From Anaerofilum sp. (GTDB lineage: Bacteria > Bacillota > Clostridia > Oscillospirales > Ruminococcaceae), in the NCBI GenBank assembly GCA_020024115.1, contig JAHHUF010000019.1:1-23435 (forward strand): a stretch of DNA of 23,435 nt, in the 5' to 3' direction. A program made the translations under genes and the position numbers. Positions 22,009 through 23,435 of the stretch are shown here, piece after piece; within the stretch, counting starts at the first letter, position 1, and each line of letters opens with the position of its first letter. The notes below the pieces were generated by a model. It was not told the DNA's origin, ran no database searches, and was given only the letters and a program-made list of their open reading frames with translations.

Positions 22009-22392
22009 ATGAATCAACCAACTATCTTATTGTGGAATGTTCCTGTACTGTGCCCTGCACACACTGCACTGACCACACATCCCGAAAACAAGAACATTTC
22101 TTTTCAACATATTGCCCCGGAACACACTGGCCGTACTCTTGCGACTCTTGCCGGTTTATCTTCCGGCAAGGATGTACCTGCATTGCCCTGTGCCAGCACC
22201 CCTGCAATTATTTTTTGCGGCTTATCCGATGAGCAGCTGGACAACTGTCTCGCATTGCTCCGTGGATGTGGGCAACAGGTTCCTTTAAAAGCAATTCTCA
22301 CCATCCATAACCAAAACTGGACATTTGGCAAACTGTTTCAAGAACTTGAATCCGAATATCAATACTTTCAATCCCACAAAAAGCCAAAATGA
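22009..22392 (+). CDS. DUF3783 domain protein
   Basis: The 127-residue product is a DUF3783-type protein, a small family of unknown function common in Clostridia. The C-terminal half carries the recognisable pattern: AIIFCGLSDEQLDNCLALLR, then VPLKAILTIHNQNWTFGKL, then FQELESEYQYF. The N-terminal half is variable, with several Cys and His residues (CPAHTALTTH). No signal peptide or membrane segment is seen. An AAAGGAG site precedes the ATG. Its end overlaps the AlkD-like gene by 4 nt (ATGA), so they are translated together; a link to alkylation damage is possible but not shown. Confidence 0.75.
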   Translation: MNQPTILLWNVPVLCPAHTALTTHPENKNISFQHIAPEHTGRTLATLAGLSSGKDVPALPCASTPAIIFCGLSDEQLDNCLALLRGCGQQVPLKAILTIHNQNWTFGKLFQELESEYQYFQSHKKPK

Positions 22393-23090
22393 AACAATTG
22401 ATTTCTTTTCCTGAAGTTTCTGTATTCTTAACAGAAAATATAGATGTTGAGTACCAAAAGTTTATGTCTCGCCTGATTCCAAACACAAAATTTCAGTTGC
22501 TTGGGGTTCGTATGCCAAAATTACAAACTCTTTGCAAGCAAATTTTAAAGCAGGATTTTCGGGATTTTTTAAACAACTACCTCCCTAAGACTTATGAAGA
22601 AGTGATGCTGCAAGGGCTTGTAATTGCAAAATCGCCTCTTTCACTGGAAGAAAAATTGAAATATACCCAAAAATTTTTGTCGTTCATTGATAACTGGGGC
22701 ATTTGTGACAGCTTTTGTGCAGCATTCAAAGATGCAAAAGCAACTCCACCGCTTTTATGGGAATTTATCACCCAATGTATCCACAGCCCTTTCGTATATC
22801 ACCAGCGATTTGGCGTTGTAATGCTGTTGAATTATTATGTTGCTTTGCCCCATCTAAACACTGCACTGCCTGTGATTGCCAGTGCATCCTCGCAGGATTA
22901 CTATGTAAAAATGGCTTGTGCATGGGCATATTCTGTTTATTACATTTCTTTCCCAGACCAAACACTTGCATTTTTACAAAACAATATTTCAGATTCCTTT
23001 ATCTTTCGGAAAAGTATTCAAAAAATTTGTGAATCCCGCCGCATTTCCGAAGAAAAAAAGGCTCAACTAAGGACTTTGCTCCATAGCTGA
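22389..23090 (+). CDS. AlkD-like DNA alkylation repair protein
   Basis: The 233-residue all-helical protein belongs to the HEAT-repeat DNA glycosylases related to AlkD, which remove N3- and N7-alkylated purines. Four functional positions of B. cereus AlkD (Trp109, Asp113, Arg148, Trp187) have counterparts at matching spacing: Trp103 and Asp107 in DNWGICDSFC, Arg140 in YHQRFGVVML and Trp179 in KMACAWAYS. The N-terminal GVRMPKLQTLCKQI segment is also typical. It starts inside the end of the DUF3783 gene (ATGA overlap). Its TGA stop lies within the right arm of the shared terminator. Confidence 0.88.
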   Translation: MKQLISFPEVSVFLTENIDVEYQKFMSRLIPNTKFQLLGVRMPKLQTLCKQILKQDFRDFLNNYLPKTYEEVMLQGLVIAKSPLSLEEKLKYTQKFLSFIDNWGICDSFCAAFKDAKATPPLLWEFITQCIHSPFVYHQRFGVVMLLNYYVALPHLNTALPVIASASSQDYYVKMACAWAYSVYYISFPDQTLAFLQNNISDSFIFRKSIQKICESRRISEEKKAQLRTLLHS

Positions 23091-23098
23091 GCCTTTTT
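23055..23098. terminator. Bidirectional terminator shared by the AlkD-like and GGDEF genes
   Basis: AAAAAGGCTCA (23055-23065) pairs with TGAGCCTTTTT (23088-23098), an 11-bp stem with T runs on both strands. The left arm lies inside the AlkD-like coding region and the right arm includes its stop codon. The convergent GGDEF gene ends 5 nt beyond. Confidence 0.85.
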
Positions 23099-23102
23099 CA
23101 TT

Positions 23103-23435
23103 TTATACTGTTTCATCTTTGTAAAGACTGTAACCATTTTTTGTTGTTTTTTTGATGTGATACAATGCCTTATCTGCACGCTCAATGGCATTCTCAAGTG
23201 TTTCATCCTGCTTTACATAAGTGCCACCCACAGAAATTCCAATCCAATAGGGGCTACTCTCTGCACCAGCACGAATTGCTTTGATGATTCGTTCTGCAAC
23301 CTTTTGTGCTTCTTGTTCACTTCTTACTCCTGCACAAAGCACAATAAACTCATCCCCACCCATGCGACATACCGCATCTTTGGTGCGAATGGTGTGTAGC
23401 AAAATGTTTGCCACCTTTTTCAATACATCATTGCC
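23103..23435 (-). CDS. Diguanylate cyclase GGDEF domain, C-terminal part (runs off the window)
   Basis: The minus-strand frame is open to the window edge, so only about 110 C-terminal residues are visible. They contain RMGGDEF, the catalytic motif of enzymes making cyclic di-GMP, preceded by RTKD, an RxxD product-inhibition site at the standard 5-residue distance. The later segments ISVGGTYV and ENAIERADKALYHIKKTTKNGYSLY complete the fold. The motif is intact, so it is probably an active cyclase. The sensor or membrane part upstream is outside the window, so its signal cannot be named. Confidence 0.92.
   Translation of the reverse strand, partial: GNDVLKKVANILLHTIRTKDAVCRMGGDEFIVLCAGVRSEQEAQKVAERIIKAIRAGAESSPYWIGISVGGTYVKQDETLENAIERADKALYHIKKTTKNGYSLYKDETV

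Overview
The window reads as a chromosomal segment from a low-to-medium GC Gram-positive bacterium, most likely a gut-type member of class Clostridia. This rests on gene content: strong AGGAGG-type ribosome binding sites, housekeeping promoters of TTGNNN-17-TATAAT type, an rplU-rpmA-obgE block, Mini-RNase III, paired M16 proteases, a VanY-type peptidase, a class A penicillin-binding protein and a protein resembling the C-terminal part of BofC. A family-level assignment would be a guess.

Layout. Positions 1-15408 are almost entirely minus-strand housekeeping genes. Four transcription units are suggested by promoters and terminators. (1) A promoter at 3082-3110 drives rplU, rpmA, obgE, mrnC and a broken small gene, ending at a hairpin near 98-158. 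(2) A promoter at 8553-8581 drives a VanY-like carboxypeptidase, an inactive plus active M16 protease pair, lgt and folD. (3) A promoter at 12755-12783 drives a PheB-type ACT protein, hom, thrB and lysC, the trunk of threonine synthesis, ending at a terminator near 8603-8640. (4) A promoter at 15504-15532 drives a class A penicillin-binding protein, ending at 12961-13002.

From 15629 the layout is more mixed: a small BofC-like membrane protein (+), a glyoxalase-family protein (-), then a five-gene plus-strand cluster at 16643-20925. The cluster encodes an FkbH-like HAD protein, an acyl carrier protein, a MaoC-type hydratase, a short-chain reductase and a tandem acetyltransferase-like protein. 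It looks like a small ACP-based pathway that makes a short hydroxyacyl group and transfers it to an acceptor, with no ketosynthase or adenylation enzyme in view. An intrinsic terminator inside the cluster, just after the ACP gene, would make ACP more abundant than the downstream enzymes. This is the best candidate for a system worth following up.

The right end holds a ricin-type lectin-domain protein with a highly charged tail (-), a DUF3783 protein overlapping an AlkD-like DNA glycosylase gene (+), and the C-terminal half of a GGDEF protein (-) that runs off the window.

Three intergenic copies of one short repeat family with imperfect inverted ends lie at 12190-12285, 16528-16586 and 21041-21163. 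A three-lesion pseudogene lies at 228-607. No rRNA, tRNA, CRISPR array, integrase or transposase gene was seen.
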